This document shows positions 8,716-16,696 of a stretch of DNA of 64,000 nt, one piece after another (position 1 is the first letter of the stretch; each line of letters begins with the position of its first letter). The position numbers and the translations under genes are program-made. Source of the DNA: Acetobacteraceae bacterium (GTDB lineage Bacteria > Pseudomonadota > Alphaproteobacteria > Acetobacterales > Acetobacteraceae); assembly GCA_027482245.1 (NCBI GenBank), contig JAIXWG010000001.1, positions 52,444 to 116,443 of the forward strand, read 5' to 3'. A model generated the notes under the pieces. That model searched no databases and had not been told where the DNA came from. It was given only the letters and a program-made list of their open reading frames with translations.

Positions 8716-9267
8716 ATGGCCAAGCCGACGGGCGCCAAGGGCACCCGATCCCGGATCACCGCGGCGAAGCCCGCCCTGCGCAAGGCCGCCGCCATCGCGG
8801 AAGCCGCACCGCCCCCCGCCTTGCGCCCCCGCGGCCTGGCGCCCGACGCCGGCGTCGAGATCAGCGAGGACGCCTTCCCCGAACTCGACGCCGTCGCCGC
8901 CATCCAGCGGGGCCTGCACGCCTACAACCAGGAAATGGGCGGCGATTACGACCGGGAGCCGGTGACGCTGCTGGCCCGCGCCCCGGACGGCACGGCACGG
9001 GGCGGGCTGCTCGGCCTGACCTTCTGGGGCTGGCTGTTCATCGACTGGCTCTGGCTGTCCCGCGACCTGCGCGGCAAGGGCGTGGGCTCCGAGCTGCTGA
9101 TGCGGGCGGAGGCCATCGCGCGCGAACGCGGCTGCGCCCACGCCTACACCGACACCTTCAGCTTCCAGGCGCCCGATTTCTGGCTGCAGAACGGCTACAA
9201 GGAATTCGGCCGGCTGGACGGCATGCCGGCCGGGCATGCGCGCATCTGGTTCCGCAAGGCCCTCTAG
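8716..9267 (+). CDS. GNAT-family N-acetyltransferase
   Basis: 183 residues. After a basic, Ala-rich, probably disordered leader of ~45 residues comes a GNAT fold. Its acetyl-CoA loop 'RDLRGKGVGSELL' matches Q/R-x-x-G-x-G/A, followed by 'FWLQNGYKEFG', the usual C-terminal motif B region. The acceptor is unknown. AGGA lies ten bases before the ATG. The next gene begins seven bases after its stop. Confidence 0.85.
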   Translation: MAKPTGAKGTRSRITAAKPALRKAAAIAEAAPPPALRPRGLAPDAGVEISEDAFPELDAVAAIQRGLHAYNQEMGGDYDREPVTLLARAPDGTARGGLLGLTFWGWLFIDWLWLSRDLRGKGVGSELLMRAEAIARERGCAHAYTDTFSFQAPDFWLQNGYKEFGRLDGMPAGHARIWFRKAL

Positions 9268-9273
9268 GCCCCG

Positions 9274-10671
9274 ATGCTGCCCCCGCTCCGCCCCTTCAAC
9301 GCGCCGACCCTCGCCCCCCCGCCCGCCACGGCGCATGTGGAGGCGCCCGCCCCCATTTCGGGCCGGCCGGAGCTGATCCTGCATATCGGCCAGTCGAAGA
9401 CCGGCACCTCCTCCATCCAGCGCGTGCTCGGCGCGCGGCGGGCGCAGCTGATGGCGATGGGGGTCTGCTACCCGGCCTCACCCGGCTGGGCCAACCACGG
9501 GATGCTGCCGGCCTCCCTTGTCGCGCCGGACCAGCTCGGCCACTTCAACCCGGCCCTCTGGGACGGGATGGGGGCGGAGGCGCGGCTCGCCCGCTTCCGC
9601 CGCGAATTCGCCGCCGAGATGGCGGCGCTGCCCGCCACCACGCGGCTCATCATCCTCTCCGCCGAGCAATGCTCCGGCCTGCTCGCGACTCGCGACGCCA
9701 TCGCGCGGCTTCGGGACCTGGTCGCCCCCTTCGCCGGGCGCATCCGCGTGGTGATGTATCTCCGCCGGCAGGACGCGCATTTCGCCAGCGGCTACACCCA
9801 GGCGCTGCGCGTCGCGCAGATCAGCCCGCCAGGCCTGCCGCCCTATGGCCCGGACCGGCTGCCGCACTACGACTACGCCACGCTGCTGGGCAACTGGGCG
9901 GCCGTCTTCGGCGATGCCGCCATCGAGCCCCGCATCTTCGAACGCGCGAGCATGGTCAATGGCGATGCGGTGGATGACTTCCTGGCCCTCGCCGGCATCG
10001 ACATCGCGGTGCCGCCGGATGATCCCGACCGCCACAGCAACCTCTCCGTCACCCCCGCCGCCATCGAGCTGATGCGCCGGATGGGGGAGGCGATGCGCGC
10101 GACGCCGGAGGGGCTTTCCGCCGCCTCCCCCATCTGGCGCCGCTTCGTGGCCGCGGTGTCGGACGCCATGCCCGGCCCCGGCTGGAAGCCGAAGCCGGCC
10201 GAGGCCGCCGCCTTCCTGGCCCGCTACGCCGCGGTGAACGAGGCAACGCGCCGCCGCTGGTTCCCCGCCCGCCCCGCGCTGTTCGAGGACATGCCGGACG
10301 CCGCGCCCGGCGCCCCCTTGGCGGAGGGCCCGCCCGCGCCCCCGCCGCCGATCGACGAGGCCGCCGCCCTCGACGCCGCCTGCACCCTGCTGCTGCACGA
10401 GACGAAGGCAGCCGCGCAGCGGGAGGCGCAGCTGCTGGTCGCGCAGGGAAGGCTGCTGGACCGCCTGGGGGAGGACGGCCCCGCCGCCCAGGCCTATCGC
10501 GCCGCCATCCGCGCCGTGCCGGACCACCCGGTGGCGCAAGCCCGCCTGGCGGATCTGGCGCTGGCCGCGGGCGATGCGGCCGCCGCCGCCGCCCACCACG
10601 CCGTGCTGCTTCGCCACCACCCCGACCACAATTTGACGCAGCGGCTCGGCCGGCTGCTGGCGCGCGGCTGA
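9274..10671 (+). CDS. Sulfotransferase-fold protein with C-terminal helical repeat region
   Basis: 465 residues. The 5'-phosphosulfate loop 'HIGQSKTGTSSIQ' is at about residue 33, and the 3'-phosphate region 'VVMYLRRQDAHFASGY' near residue 155. Both are typical of PAPS-dependent sulfotransferases and the related Acetobacteraceae HIGxxKTGT group. The C-terminal third ('EAQLLVAQGRLLDRLGEDG', 'AQARLADLALAAGDA') looks like one or two TPR-type hairpins. Such proteins sulfate surface glycans or other small acceptors. The acceptor is unknown, and no sulfate-activating gene is in the window. Confidence 0.7.
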   Translation: MLPPLRPFNAPTLAPPPATAHVEAPAPISGRPELILHIGQSKTGTSSIQRVLGARRAQLMAMGVCYPASPGWANHGMLPASLVAPDQLGHFNPALWDGMGAEARLARFRREFAAEMAALPATTRLIILSAEQCSGLLATRDAIARLRDLVAPFAGRIRVVMYLRRQDAHFASGYTQALRVAQISPPGLPPYGPDRLPHYDYATLLGNWAAVFGDAAIEPRIFERASMVNGDAVDDFLALAGIDIAVPPDDPDRHSNLSVTPAAIELMRRMGEAMRATPEGLSAASPIWRRFVAAVSDAMPGPGWKPKPAEAAAFLARYAAVNEATRRRWFPARPALFEDMPDAAPGAPLAEGPPAPPPPIDEAAALDAACTLLLHETKAAAQREAQLLVAQGRLLDRLGEDGPAAQAYRAAIRAVPDHPVAQARLADLALAAGDAAAAAAHHAVLLRHHPDHNLTQRLGRLLARG

Positions 10672-10683
10672 GGCAGCACCGCC

Positions 10684-11586
10684 TCAGCGGCGGGAGGCGC
10701 GCACCACCTCCCGGTGCCAGATGTAGAGCCCGGCCGCGACCAGCACGCCGAAGCCCAGCAGGTCCCAGCCATCGGGCCATTCCGACCAGATCCCGATGCC
10801 GACCATCATCGTCCAGATGATGCCCGAATACTCGAAGGGGGCGAGCAGCGTCGTCTCCCCCCGGCGATAGGCCGCCGTCATCTGCAGCTGCGCCAGCGCG
10901 GAGGCCAGGCCGATGCCGACCAGCAGCGCCCATTGCCAGGCATCCGGCGTCACCCAGACCGGGATGGTCGCGATCCCGCTGGCCGTGGCGCTGATGAGGG
11001 CGAACCAGATGACGATGGCGACGCCGCTTTCCCCCGCATCGCCCATGCGGCGGATGGTCATCATCGCCAGCGCCCAGCCGACCGATCCCAGCAGCACGAT
11101 GCCGACGGACAGCGGCGGCAGCGCGGCATCGCCCCCGCCGAAGGGCCGCACCATGATCAGCACGCCGACGAAGCCCACCGCGACGGCCGACCAGCGCCGC
11201 CACCCCACCTGTTCCTTCAGCAGCACCACCGACAGCGCCGTCAGGAACAGCGGCATGGTGAAGCCCAGTGCCGTCACCGTCGCGATGGGCAGGTTGGCAT
11301 AGCCATGGAAGGCGCCGAACATGCCGAACATGCCCCACAGCGCGCGCTGGGCGTGCTGCCCGGGATGGCGCGTGTGCAGCGCCGCGAATCCCCCCGCCCG
11401 CGCCAGCAGCACGAAGAGGATCGGCAGCGCGAAGAGGTTGCGGAACAGCACCACCTGCGCCACCGGCAGCGCCGTGCCGATCGCCTTCACCCCCGCCGCC
11501 GCGACGACGAAGGTGGCGGAGGCGCCGATGACGAGGAGGATGGCCCGGGTCCGGGCAGCGCGCAGCGCAATGGGGTCTGGGGACAT
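10684..11586 (-). CDS. EamA/DMT-family permease
   Basis: About 300 residues with ten predicted membrane helices in two homologous EamA halves. The first half has 'LFRNLFALPILFVLL', and the second begins near 'PLSVGIVLLGSVGWALAMM'. The start at 11586 has AGGAA seven bases upstream, better than the ATG five codons earlier. These permeases export metabolites or amino acids; the substrate is not predictable. It is convergent with the sulfotransferase-like gene and divergent from the NUDIX gene, with ~37 bases between starts. Confidence 0.85.
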   Translation of the reverse strand: MSPDPIALRAARTRAILLVIGASATFVVAAAGVKAIGTALPVAQVVLFRNLFALPILFVLLARAGGFAALHTRHPGQHAQRALWGMFGMFGAFHGYANLPIATVTALGFTMPLFLTALSVVLLKEQVGWRRWSAVAVGFVGVLIMVRPFGGGDAALPPLSVGIVLLGSVGWALAMMTIRRMGDAGESGVAIVIWFALISATASGIATIPVWVTPDAWQWALLVGIGLASALAQLQMTAAYRRGETTLLAPFEYSGIIWTMMVGIGIWSEWPDGWDLLGFGVLVAAGLYIWHREVVRASRR

Positions 11587-11623
11587 GGACGTTCCTGGCA
11601 CCCGAAGCTACGGTCCCGGCCGC

Positions 11624-12274
11624 ATGAGCGCCACCCCACGCCACCCGAAAGCGCCGCCCATCCCGCCCCATCCGGGGCTCGAGGTCCTGGAGGACGAGGT
11701 CGTCTGGGCGCAGCGCTTCGCGCTCCAGCGCGTGCGCTTCCGCTACACCCGCTTCGATGGCGCGCCATCCGGCATCCTGACCTGGGAGCTGTGGCGCCGC
11801 GGCCAGGGCGTGCTGGTCCTGCCCTATGACCCCGCCACCGACCGCATCGCGCTGATCGAGCAGTTCCGCCTGCCCGCCCTCTCCGCCGGCATGGCGCCCG
11901 TCATGACCGAATGCCCCGCCGGCCTGCTGGAAGCGGGGGAGGATGCGGAAGCCTCCGCCCGCCGCGAGCTGACGGAGGAGACCGGCCTCACCGCTCGCGC
12001 CATGGCACCCATCGGCCGCTTCATGCTGATGCAGGGCGGCTGCGACGAGGTGGTGCATTTCTTCTGCGGCCAGGTGGACCTCTCGACCAGCGAGGCCACG
12101 ACCCACGGCCTGGTGGCGGAGGGCGAGGATACCCGCGTCATCACCCTGCCCGCCGAGGACGCCTTCCGCCTGGTGGCGGAGAACCGGATCGAGAACGCGC
12201 CCGCCGCGCTCTCCCTGATGTGGCTGCAACTGAACCGCGCGCGCCTCCGCGCCGACTGGATTGTCTCACGATGA
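11624..12274 (+). CDS. NUDIX hydrolase, ADP-ribose pyrophosphatase-like
   Basis: 216 residues. The NUDIX box G-x5-E-x7-R-E-L-x-E-E-x-G-L is complete in the segment beginning 'GLLEAGEDAEASARRELTEE'. The N-terminal 'QRVRFRYTRFDG' and 'ALIEQFRLPA' match the NudF/TrgB ADP-ribose pyrophosphatase branch, which cleaves ADP-ribose to AMP and ribose 5-phosphate. The stop overlaps the next ATG (ATGA), so it is coupled to the alanyl-tRNA editing gene. Confidence 0.85.
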   Translation: MSATPRHPKAPPIPPHPGLEVLEDEVVWAQRFALQRVRFRYTRFDGAPSGILTWELWRRGQGVLVLPYDPATDRIALIEQFRLPALSAGMAPVMTECPAGLLEAGEDAEASARRELTEETGLTARAMAPIGRFMLMQGGCDEVVHFFCGQVDLSTSEATTHGLVAEGEDTRVITLPAEDAFRLVAENRIENAPAALSLMWLQLNRARLRADWIVSR

Positions 12275-12987
12275 CCGACCCGCTCTTCACCGAGGATTCC
12301 TACCTGAAGGAATGCACCGCGACCGTGGTCGCGGTGGAGGAGAAGGGCGTCCTTCTCGACCGCACCTGCCTCTACGCCCGCAGCGGCGGCCAGCCCGGCG
12401 ATAGCGGGACCATGCGCTGGGAGGGCGGGGAGGCGGTGATCGCGGAAGCCATCAAGGGCGAGGCCGGCGCCATCCTGCACGGGCTTGCCCCCGGCAGCGC
12501 GACGCCGCCGGTCGGCGCCACAGTCACCCTTGGCCTCGACTGGGCGCGCCGCCACCGGCACATGCGCATGCACACGACGCTGCACCTGCTGTGCAGCATC
12601 CTCCCGGGCATCTACGCCACGGGCAACCAGATCGGCGCGGAGAAGTCGCGCCTCGACGTCGATCTCGCCGAGCCGCCGGCGAAGGAGTGGTTCACGGAGA
12701 AGCTGGCGGAGCTGGTGGCTGCGGACCACCCGATTTCCACCAGCTGGATCACGGAGGAGGAGCTGGACGCGAACCCGACGCTGGTCCGCACCCTCTCCGT
12801 CCAGCCGCCACGCGGCGCGGGGCGCGTGCGCCTGGTGCGCATCGGCACGGAAGCGGCACCCATCGACCTGCAGCCCTGCGGCGGCACGCATGTGCGCAGC
12901 ACCGGGGAGATCGGGCGCGTCGAGGTGACGAAGCTCGAGAGCAAGGGCCGGCAGAACCGGCGCATCCACATCGTCCTGGGGGACTGA
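12271..12987 (+). CDS. Alanyl-tRNA editing protein (AlaX-type)
   Basis: 238 residues homologous to the editing domain of alanyl-tRNA synthetase, which hydrolyses Ser- or Gly-mischarged tRNA(Ala). The zinc site is intact: H-x3-H in 'MRMHTTLHLL' and 'CGGTHV' near residue 210. The glycine-rich 'SGGQPGDSG' at about residue 38 is the substrate loop. The C-terminal extension is short, so it is a free-standing AlaX. Its start overlaps the NUDIX stop, and sseA follows five bases after its own stop. Confidence 0.9.
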   Translation: MTDPLFTEDSYLKECTATVVAVEEKGVLLDRTCLYARSGGQPGDSGTMRWEGGEAVIAEAIKGEAGAILHGLAPGSATPPVGATVTLGLDWARRHRHMRMHTTLHLLCSILPGIYATGNQIGAEKSRLDVDLAEPPAKEWFTEKLAELVAADHPISTSWITEEELDANPTLVRTLSVQPPRGAGRVRLVRIGTEAAPIDLQPCGGTHVRSTGEIGRVEVTKLESKGRQNRRIHIVLGD

Positions 12988-12992
12988 CGGCC

Positions 12993-13844
12993 ATGGACAA
13001 CCTCGTCACCACCGAATGGCTGGCGGCCGAACTCGGCAAGCCCGACCTCGTCGTGCTGGACTGCACGACCTACCTGCCGACCGAGAAGGGCAACGCGCCG
13101 GATGGCTTCCGCGCCGCGCATCTGCCGGGCGCTCGCCTGTTCAACATCGACCGGATCGCCGACCCGCACACCGACCTGCCGCACATGGTGCCGACGCCGG
13201 CGCATTTCGCGAAGATGATCGGCGCGCTCGGCGTCTCCAACGATACGCGCGTCGTCTTCTACGACCAGCACGGGCTCCGCGCCTCCCCGCGCGGCTGGTG
13301 GATGATGCGGCTCTTCGGGCATGAGCGCGCGGCCGTGCTGGATGGCGGCCTGCCGAAATGGCAGCGGGAGGGCCGGCCGGTCGAGACCGGCGATGCGCCG
13401 GACGCCGCGCCCGCGACCTTCATCCCCGACATGGTCGCCAGGCGCCTGGCCGGCATCGGCGACATCAAGCGCATCGTCCGGCAGGGCGGCGGCGAAGCCC
13501 TGATCCTCGATGCCCGCAGCAAGGCGCGCTTCGACGGCACGGCGCCGGAACCGCGCGCGGGCCTGCCCTCCGGCCACATGCCCGGCGCCGCCAGCCTGCC
13601 GGCCGCCGACCTGGTGAATGCCGACGGCACGATGAAGGACGCGGCGACGCTCAAGGCCATGTTCGCGGCCCGCGGCGCGGATGGCGAGCGGCCGATCATC
13701 ACCTCCTGCGGCTCCGGCGTCACCGCCACCGTGCTCACGCTCGGCGCGCTGCGCGCCGGGCTGCCCGAGCCCACCGTCTATGACGGCTCCTGGACCGAAT
13801 GGGCCAGCCGTCCCGAAACCCCGAAAGAGACGAGCGCATCCTGA
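12993..13844 (+). CDS. sseA: 3-mercaptopyruvate sulfurtransferase
   Basis: 283 residues with two rhodanese domains. The N-terminal domain is inactive: it has no loop cysteine at 'YDQHGLRASPRG'. The C-terminal domain has the catalytic loop 'TSCGSGVTA'; the CG[S/T]GVT form is characteristic of mercaptopyruvate over thiosulfate sulfurtransferases. It transfers sulfur from 3-mercaptopyruvate to thiol or cyanide acceptors. The last base of its stop is the first base of the cystathionine beta-lyase start, so both sulfur enzymes are coupled. Confidence 0.9.
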   Translation: MDNLVTTEWLAAELGKPDLVVLDCTTYLPTEKGNAPDGFRAAHLPGARLFNIDRIADPHTDLPHMVPTPAHFAKMIGALGVSNDTRVVFYDQHGLRASPRGWWMMRLFGHERAAVLDGGLPKWQREGRPVETGDAPDAAPATFIPDMVARRLAGIGDIKRIVRQGGGEALILDARSKARFDGTAPEPRAGLPSGHMPGAASLPAADLVNADGTMKDAATLKAMFAARGADGERPIITSCGSGVTATVLTLGALRAGLPEPTVYDGSWTEWASRPETPKETSAS

Positions 13845-15061
13845 TGCCCGACGATTCAGCTTCCCAGCAGGGCCCCAACTCCGGTCACGGCGGGCACGCC
13901 TTCGCCACGCGCATGTCCCATGCGGCGCGGCCGGGCATCCGCAGCCTGGGCTTCGTGAACCCGCCGGTGCATCGCGGCTCCACCGTCACCGCGCCGTCCT
14001 GCCAGGCGCGCGTGGACAACGCCAAGCACCGCTTCGACCGGGTGATGACCTACGGCACCCAGGGCGGCCCCACCCACTACGCGCTGGAAGACGTGGTGGC
14101 GGAGATCGAGGGCGGCACCCATTGCACCATCATGGGCACCGGCCTCGCCGCCGTCGCCGTGCCGCTGCTGGCCTTCCTCAAGGCCGGCGATCGCTGCCTG
14201 ATGCCGGACAGCGCCTACGGCCCGGCGCGCAACATCTCCGAGGGCCTGATGAAGGGCTGGGGGATCGAGACGGTCTTCTACGACCCCTGCATCGATGCCG
14301 CCGGGCTTGAGGCGCTCTGGACCCCCAACACCAAGGTCCTCTACCTGGAAAGCCCCGGCTCCCACACCTTCGAGGTGCAGGACGTCCCCGCCCTGACCGC
14401 GGTCGCGAAGAAGCACGGCGCCGTCAGCATGATCGACAACACCTGGGGCATCCACCACTTCCAGCCCTTCCGGCATGGCTGCGACGTGTCCATCCAGGCG
14501 CTGACGAAGTATGTCGGCGGGCATTCCGACATCCTGCTGGGCAGCGTCACGGTGAACAGCCGCGACCATCACCTGATCATCCGGGGCGCGGCCTCCGCCA
14601 TGGGCCACTACGCCAGCCCCGATGATTGCTGGCTGGCGCTGCGCGGCGTCCGCACCATGCCGGTGCGCCTGGCCCACCAGGAGGAGAGCGCGCTGATCGT
14701 GGCCGAATGGCTGGCGGGCCGGCCGGAGGTGATGGAAGTCCGCCACCCCGCCCTGCCCGGCGCGCCCGGCCATGAGTTGTGGAAGCGGGACTTCACCGGC
14801 GCCTGCAGCCTGTTCGGCATCGTGCTGCAGCCCCGCTACACGGAAGCGGATGCCTACCGGTTCGTGGACGGGCTGAAGCTGTTCGGCATCGGCGCCAGCT
14901 GGGGTGGGTATGAGAGCCTTGCCCTGCCCACCAATGCCAGCCTCAGCCGTTCGGTCAGCGCGCCGCTGCCGGGCCAGGCCGTGCGCCTGCATATCGGGCT
15001 GGAGGATGTGGCGGACATCATCGCCGACCTGGAACAGGGCCTGGCGCTGCTGCCGCGCTGA
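13844..15061 (+). CDS. metC: Cystathionine beta-lyase (PLP-dependent)
   Basis: 405 residues of the Cys/Met-metabolism PLP family. 'YGTQGGPTHYALE', the cofactor loop 'MGTGLAAV' and the PLP lysine in 'ALTKYVGGHSD' are all visible, as is the C-terminal 'RLHIGLED'. The enzyme cleaves cystathionine to homocysteine, pyruvate and ammonia. The 'NTKVLYLESPGS' and 'GASWGGYESL' patterns favour the beta-lyase over gamma-synthase branches. It is the last gene of the run and is followed by a strong hairpin. Confidence 0.85.
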   Translation: MPDDSASQQGPNSGHGGHAFATRMSHAARPGIRSLGFVNPPVHRGSTVTAPSCQARVDNAKHRFDRVMTYGTQGGPTHYALEDVVAEIEGGTHCTIMGTGLAAVAVPLLAFLKAGDRCLMPDSAYGPARNISEGLMKGWGIETVFYDPCIDAAGLEALWTPNTKVLYLESPGSHTFEVQDVPALTAVAKKHGAVSMIDNTWGIHHFQPFRHGCDVSIQALTKYVGGHSDILLGSVTVNSRDHHLIIRGAASAMGHYASPDDCWLALRGVRTMPVRLAHQEESALIVAEWLAGRPEVMEVRHPALPGAPGHELWKRDFTGACSLFGIVLQPRYTEADAYRFVDGLKLFGIGASWGGYESLALPTNASLSRSVSAPLPGQAVRLHIGLEDVADIIADLEQGLALLPR

Positions 15062-15069
15062 CCAGGCGA

Positions 15070-15093
15070 CGCCCCCGGCCGCGGCCGGGGGCG
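15070..15093 (+). terminator. GC-rich palindromic hairpin after metC
   Basis: A perfect 24-base palindrome (arms 15070-15080 and 15083-15093) starts eight bases after the metC stop. No T-run follows. By position it should end the NUDIX-to-metC transcript. Confidence 0.55.
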
Positions 15094-15219
15094 CAGGGAC
15101 CGTGCGGGAATGCCGTCGGCTCAGGGTTCGCGAGGGATTTCCGTCCCTGCCGGAAGCCTGGGCAGACCAGGGCGGGAAAACCCGGCGAGGCGGACCCGCC
15201 GCTGTGCCCGGATGGTCTC

Positions 15220-15579
15220 TCAGCCCGCGTTGAAAGCCAGCACCGCCTGGATGTAGTCGTCGAAGCCGGATCGACCCGCGGGCGTCATCTCATACAATTG
15301 TGTCTTGCCGACGCGGCGGCTTGTTGTGACGGTTTCGCCATCGATCAGGCGCTTCAGCACCAGGCGGACGGTTGGCCCGCTATAGCCCGTCAGGGCGGCG
15401 ATCTGGTCCACGGACAAGGCTGTCGGCGGCGTTGCGGCGGCGCCTTCGTAGAACAGCAACGCCACGTCGAAGGCGATGCGGCTGTTCTTCACGCCGACAC
15501 GCTGATCGATTTCCCGCAGTCGTCGCAACAGCGCCAGCGCTGCCTCGCGGCGCGCCGGCCAATCCGCCGTCTTCTTCAT
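15220..15579 (-). CDS. Winged helix-turn-helix regulator, MarR-like
   Basis: 119 residues. 'LSVDQIAALTGYSGPTVRLVLKRLIDGETV' is a clear winged-helix recognition unit (residues ~56-85), followed by the wing 'TSRRVGKTQLYEMTPAGR'. The N-terminal helix is amphipathic and likely dimerises. The target is unknown. Its upstream region is notably AT-rich for this genome and contains two inverted repeats, which suggests autoregulation. It has no obvious operon partner. Confidence 0.75.
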   Translation of the reverse strand: MKKTADWPARREAALALLRRLREIDQRVGVKNSRIAFDVALLFYEGAAATPPTALSVDQIAALTGYSGPTVRLVLKRLIDGETVTTSRRVGKTQLYEMTPAGRSGFDDYIQAVLAFNAG

Positions 15580-15585
15580 CGCGTC

Positions 15586-15603
15586 GTTCTGCCAGACCAG
15601 AAC
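15586..15603. promoter_or_regulatory. Candidate operator upstream of the MarR-like gene
   Basis: GTTCTG (15586-15591) and CAGAAC (15598-15603) form a 6-bp inverted repeat with a 6-base spacer, seven bases upstream of the regulator's start codon. A second pair, TTGC (15608-15611) and GCAA (15619-15622), follows in an AT-rich stretch. The spacing suits dimeric winged-helix binding and autoregulation. This is inference only. Confidence 0.4.
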
Positions 15604-15676
15604 TGCATTGCAACGTTCGCAAAAACAGGAAATTTATTGCCTTTCCAATAGGTTCGCTCACCCCGCGAGGGGACGC

Positions 15677-16198
15677 TCAACCATGAGTGGTTTGTGCGTC
15701 TCTACAGTGCGCGCAAATTCCTTCCACTTCCACTGTTGTGCGATGCACCTGGAAGCCAAGCCGCGCCGCGGCACCCGCCACGGCCCCGGCCACGGCATCG
15801 TCGCAGACCTCCGCCGTGCTGCCGCAGCGGCCGCAGATCAGGAACTGGTGGGGGTGGGGATGGGCATGGGTGTGGCCATGCCCCGGCTCCTCCGCGCAGC
15901 CGACGAAGGCGTTGAGGCGCTCGATCTTATGGATAAGCCCTTGTTCGATCAGGAAATCGAGCGCGCGGTACACGGTCGGCGGTGCCGCCCCGCGCCGTTC
16001 CCCCTTCAGCCGGTCGAGCAGCGCATAGGCGCCGATGGGCTGCGCCGAGTCGAGCACCAGCCGCAGCACCTGCCGCCGCAGCGCCGTCAGCTGCGCACCC
16101 CGCGCCAGGCAGGTCGCGGCCGCGCGGTCCAGCGTCGCCTCGATATCCCCCTGCCCCGCCGGCGCGTGGTGGTGCGCGTGGTGCGCGTGTTCCGTCAT
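15677..16198 (-). CDS. zur: Fur-family zinc regulator Zur
   Basis: 173 residues. A His-rich N-terminus ('HAHHAHHH') precedes a Fur winged-helix domain ('LTALRRQVLRLVL', 'APPTVYRALDFLIEQGL') and a dimerisation domain with the structural-zinc cysteine pairs 'CGRCG' and 'CAHCRD'. A His-rich 'HGHTHAHPHPH' segment lies between. Zur represses zinc-acquisition and zinc-sparing genes when zinc is plentiful. The divergent hisI-COG0523 pair and the palindrome between them support the Zur rather than Fur assignment. I chose ATG 16198 because upstream codons are in the divergent promoter region. Confidence 0.88.
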   Translation of the reverse strand: MTEHAHHAHHHAPAGQGDIEATLDRAAATCLARGAQLTALRRQVLRLVLDSAQPIGAYALLDRLKGERRGAAPPTVYRALDFLIEQGLIHKIERLNAFVGCAEEPGHGHTHAHPHPHQFLICGRCGSTAEVCDDAVAGAVAGAAARLGFQVHRTTVEVEGICAHCRDAQTTHG

Positions 16199-16240
16199 GC
16201 CCGATCCCCGTGACGCGCTCGGCTGTCCGCCGTCGCCGCC

Positions 16241-16257
16241 GTGATATAGTGTATCAC
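16241..16257. promoter_or_regulatory. Putative Zur box overlapping the hisI promoter
   Basis: The 17-base palindrome GTGATATAGTGTATCAC has GTGATA and TATCAC arms around TAGTG. It ends one base before the ATG of hisI. TATAGT (16245-16250) inside it resembles a -10 element, and initiation about eight bases later would fall at the hisI start codon. The same site lies 43 bases upstream of zur. AT-rich palindromes of this type are bound by alphaproteobacterial Zur. Binding is inferred. Confidence 0.65.
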
Positions 16258-16258
16258 C

Positions 16259-16696
16259 ATGACCGGCACACCCGTCCCCCCGTCCCTCGGCGCCGTCGCC
16301 GACCCTGCCGCCCGCGCCCTGCTGCTCGATGCCATCCGCTTCGACAGCCACGGCCTCGTCACCTGCGTCGCCCAGCAGCATGACACCGGCGAGGTTCTGA
16401 TGGTCGCCTGGATGAACCGCGCCGCGGTGGCGGAGACGCTGACCACCGGCACCGTCTGCTACTGGTCCCGATCCCGCAGCGCGCTGTGGCGCAAGGGGGA
16501 GACCTCCGGCCAGGTGCAGCGCCTGGTCGATCTCCGCCTGGATTGCGACGGCGACACGCTGCTGGCGCTGGTGGACCAGACCGGCGTCGCCTGCCACACC
16601 GGCCGCCGCACCTGCTTCTACCGAGCGCTGCGGGATGGCGAACTCGCCACCATCGCGGAGCCGGAGGTGGATCCGGAGGTCCTCTACGGCCGATGA
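16259..16696 (+). CDS. hisI: Phosphoribosyl-AMP cyclohydrolase
   Basis: 145 residues. HisI opens the purine ring of PR-AMP in histidine synthesis (EC 3.5.4.19). 'EVLMVAWMN', 'VCYWSRSRSALWRKGETSG' and the three metal-ligand cysteines in 'LDCDGD', 'VACHTG' and 'RTCFY' are present. It is a stand-alone cyclohydrolase without a HisE domain. It is coupled to a COG0523 gene and faces zur rather than sitting among other his genes. HisI copies are known in some Zur regulons, so this may be a second, zinc-stress copy. It probably has no 5' leader. Confidence 0.9.
   Translation: MTGTPVPPSLGAVADPAARALLLDAIRFDSHGLVTCVAQQHDTGEVLMVAWMNRAAVAETLTTGTVCYWSRSRSALWRKGETSGQVQRLVDLRLDCDGDTLLALVDQTGVACHTGRRTCFYRALRDGELATIAEPEVDPEVLYGR

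Noticed and set aside
13700..15061. SAM or SAH riboswitch near metC
   Set aside because: metC starts inside the sseA stop codon, so there is no leader in which a riboswitch could fold.
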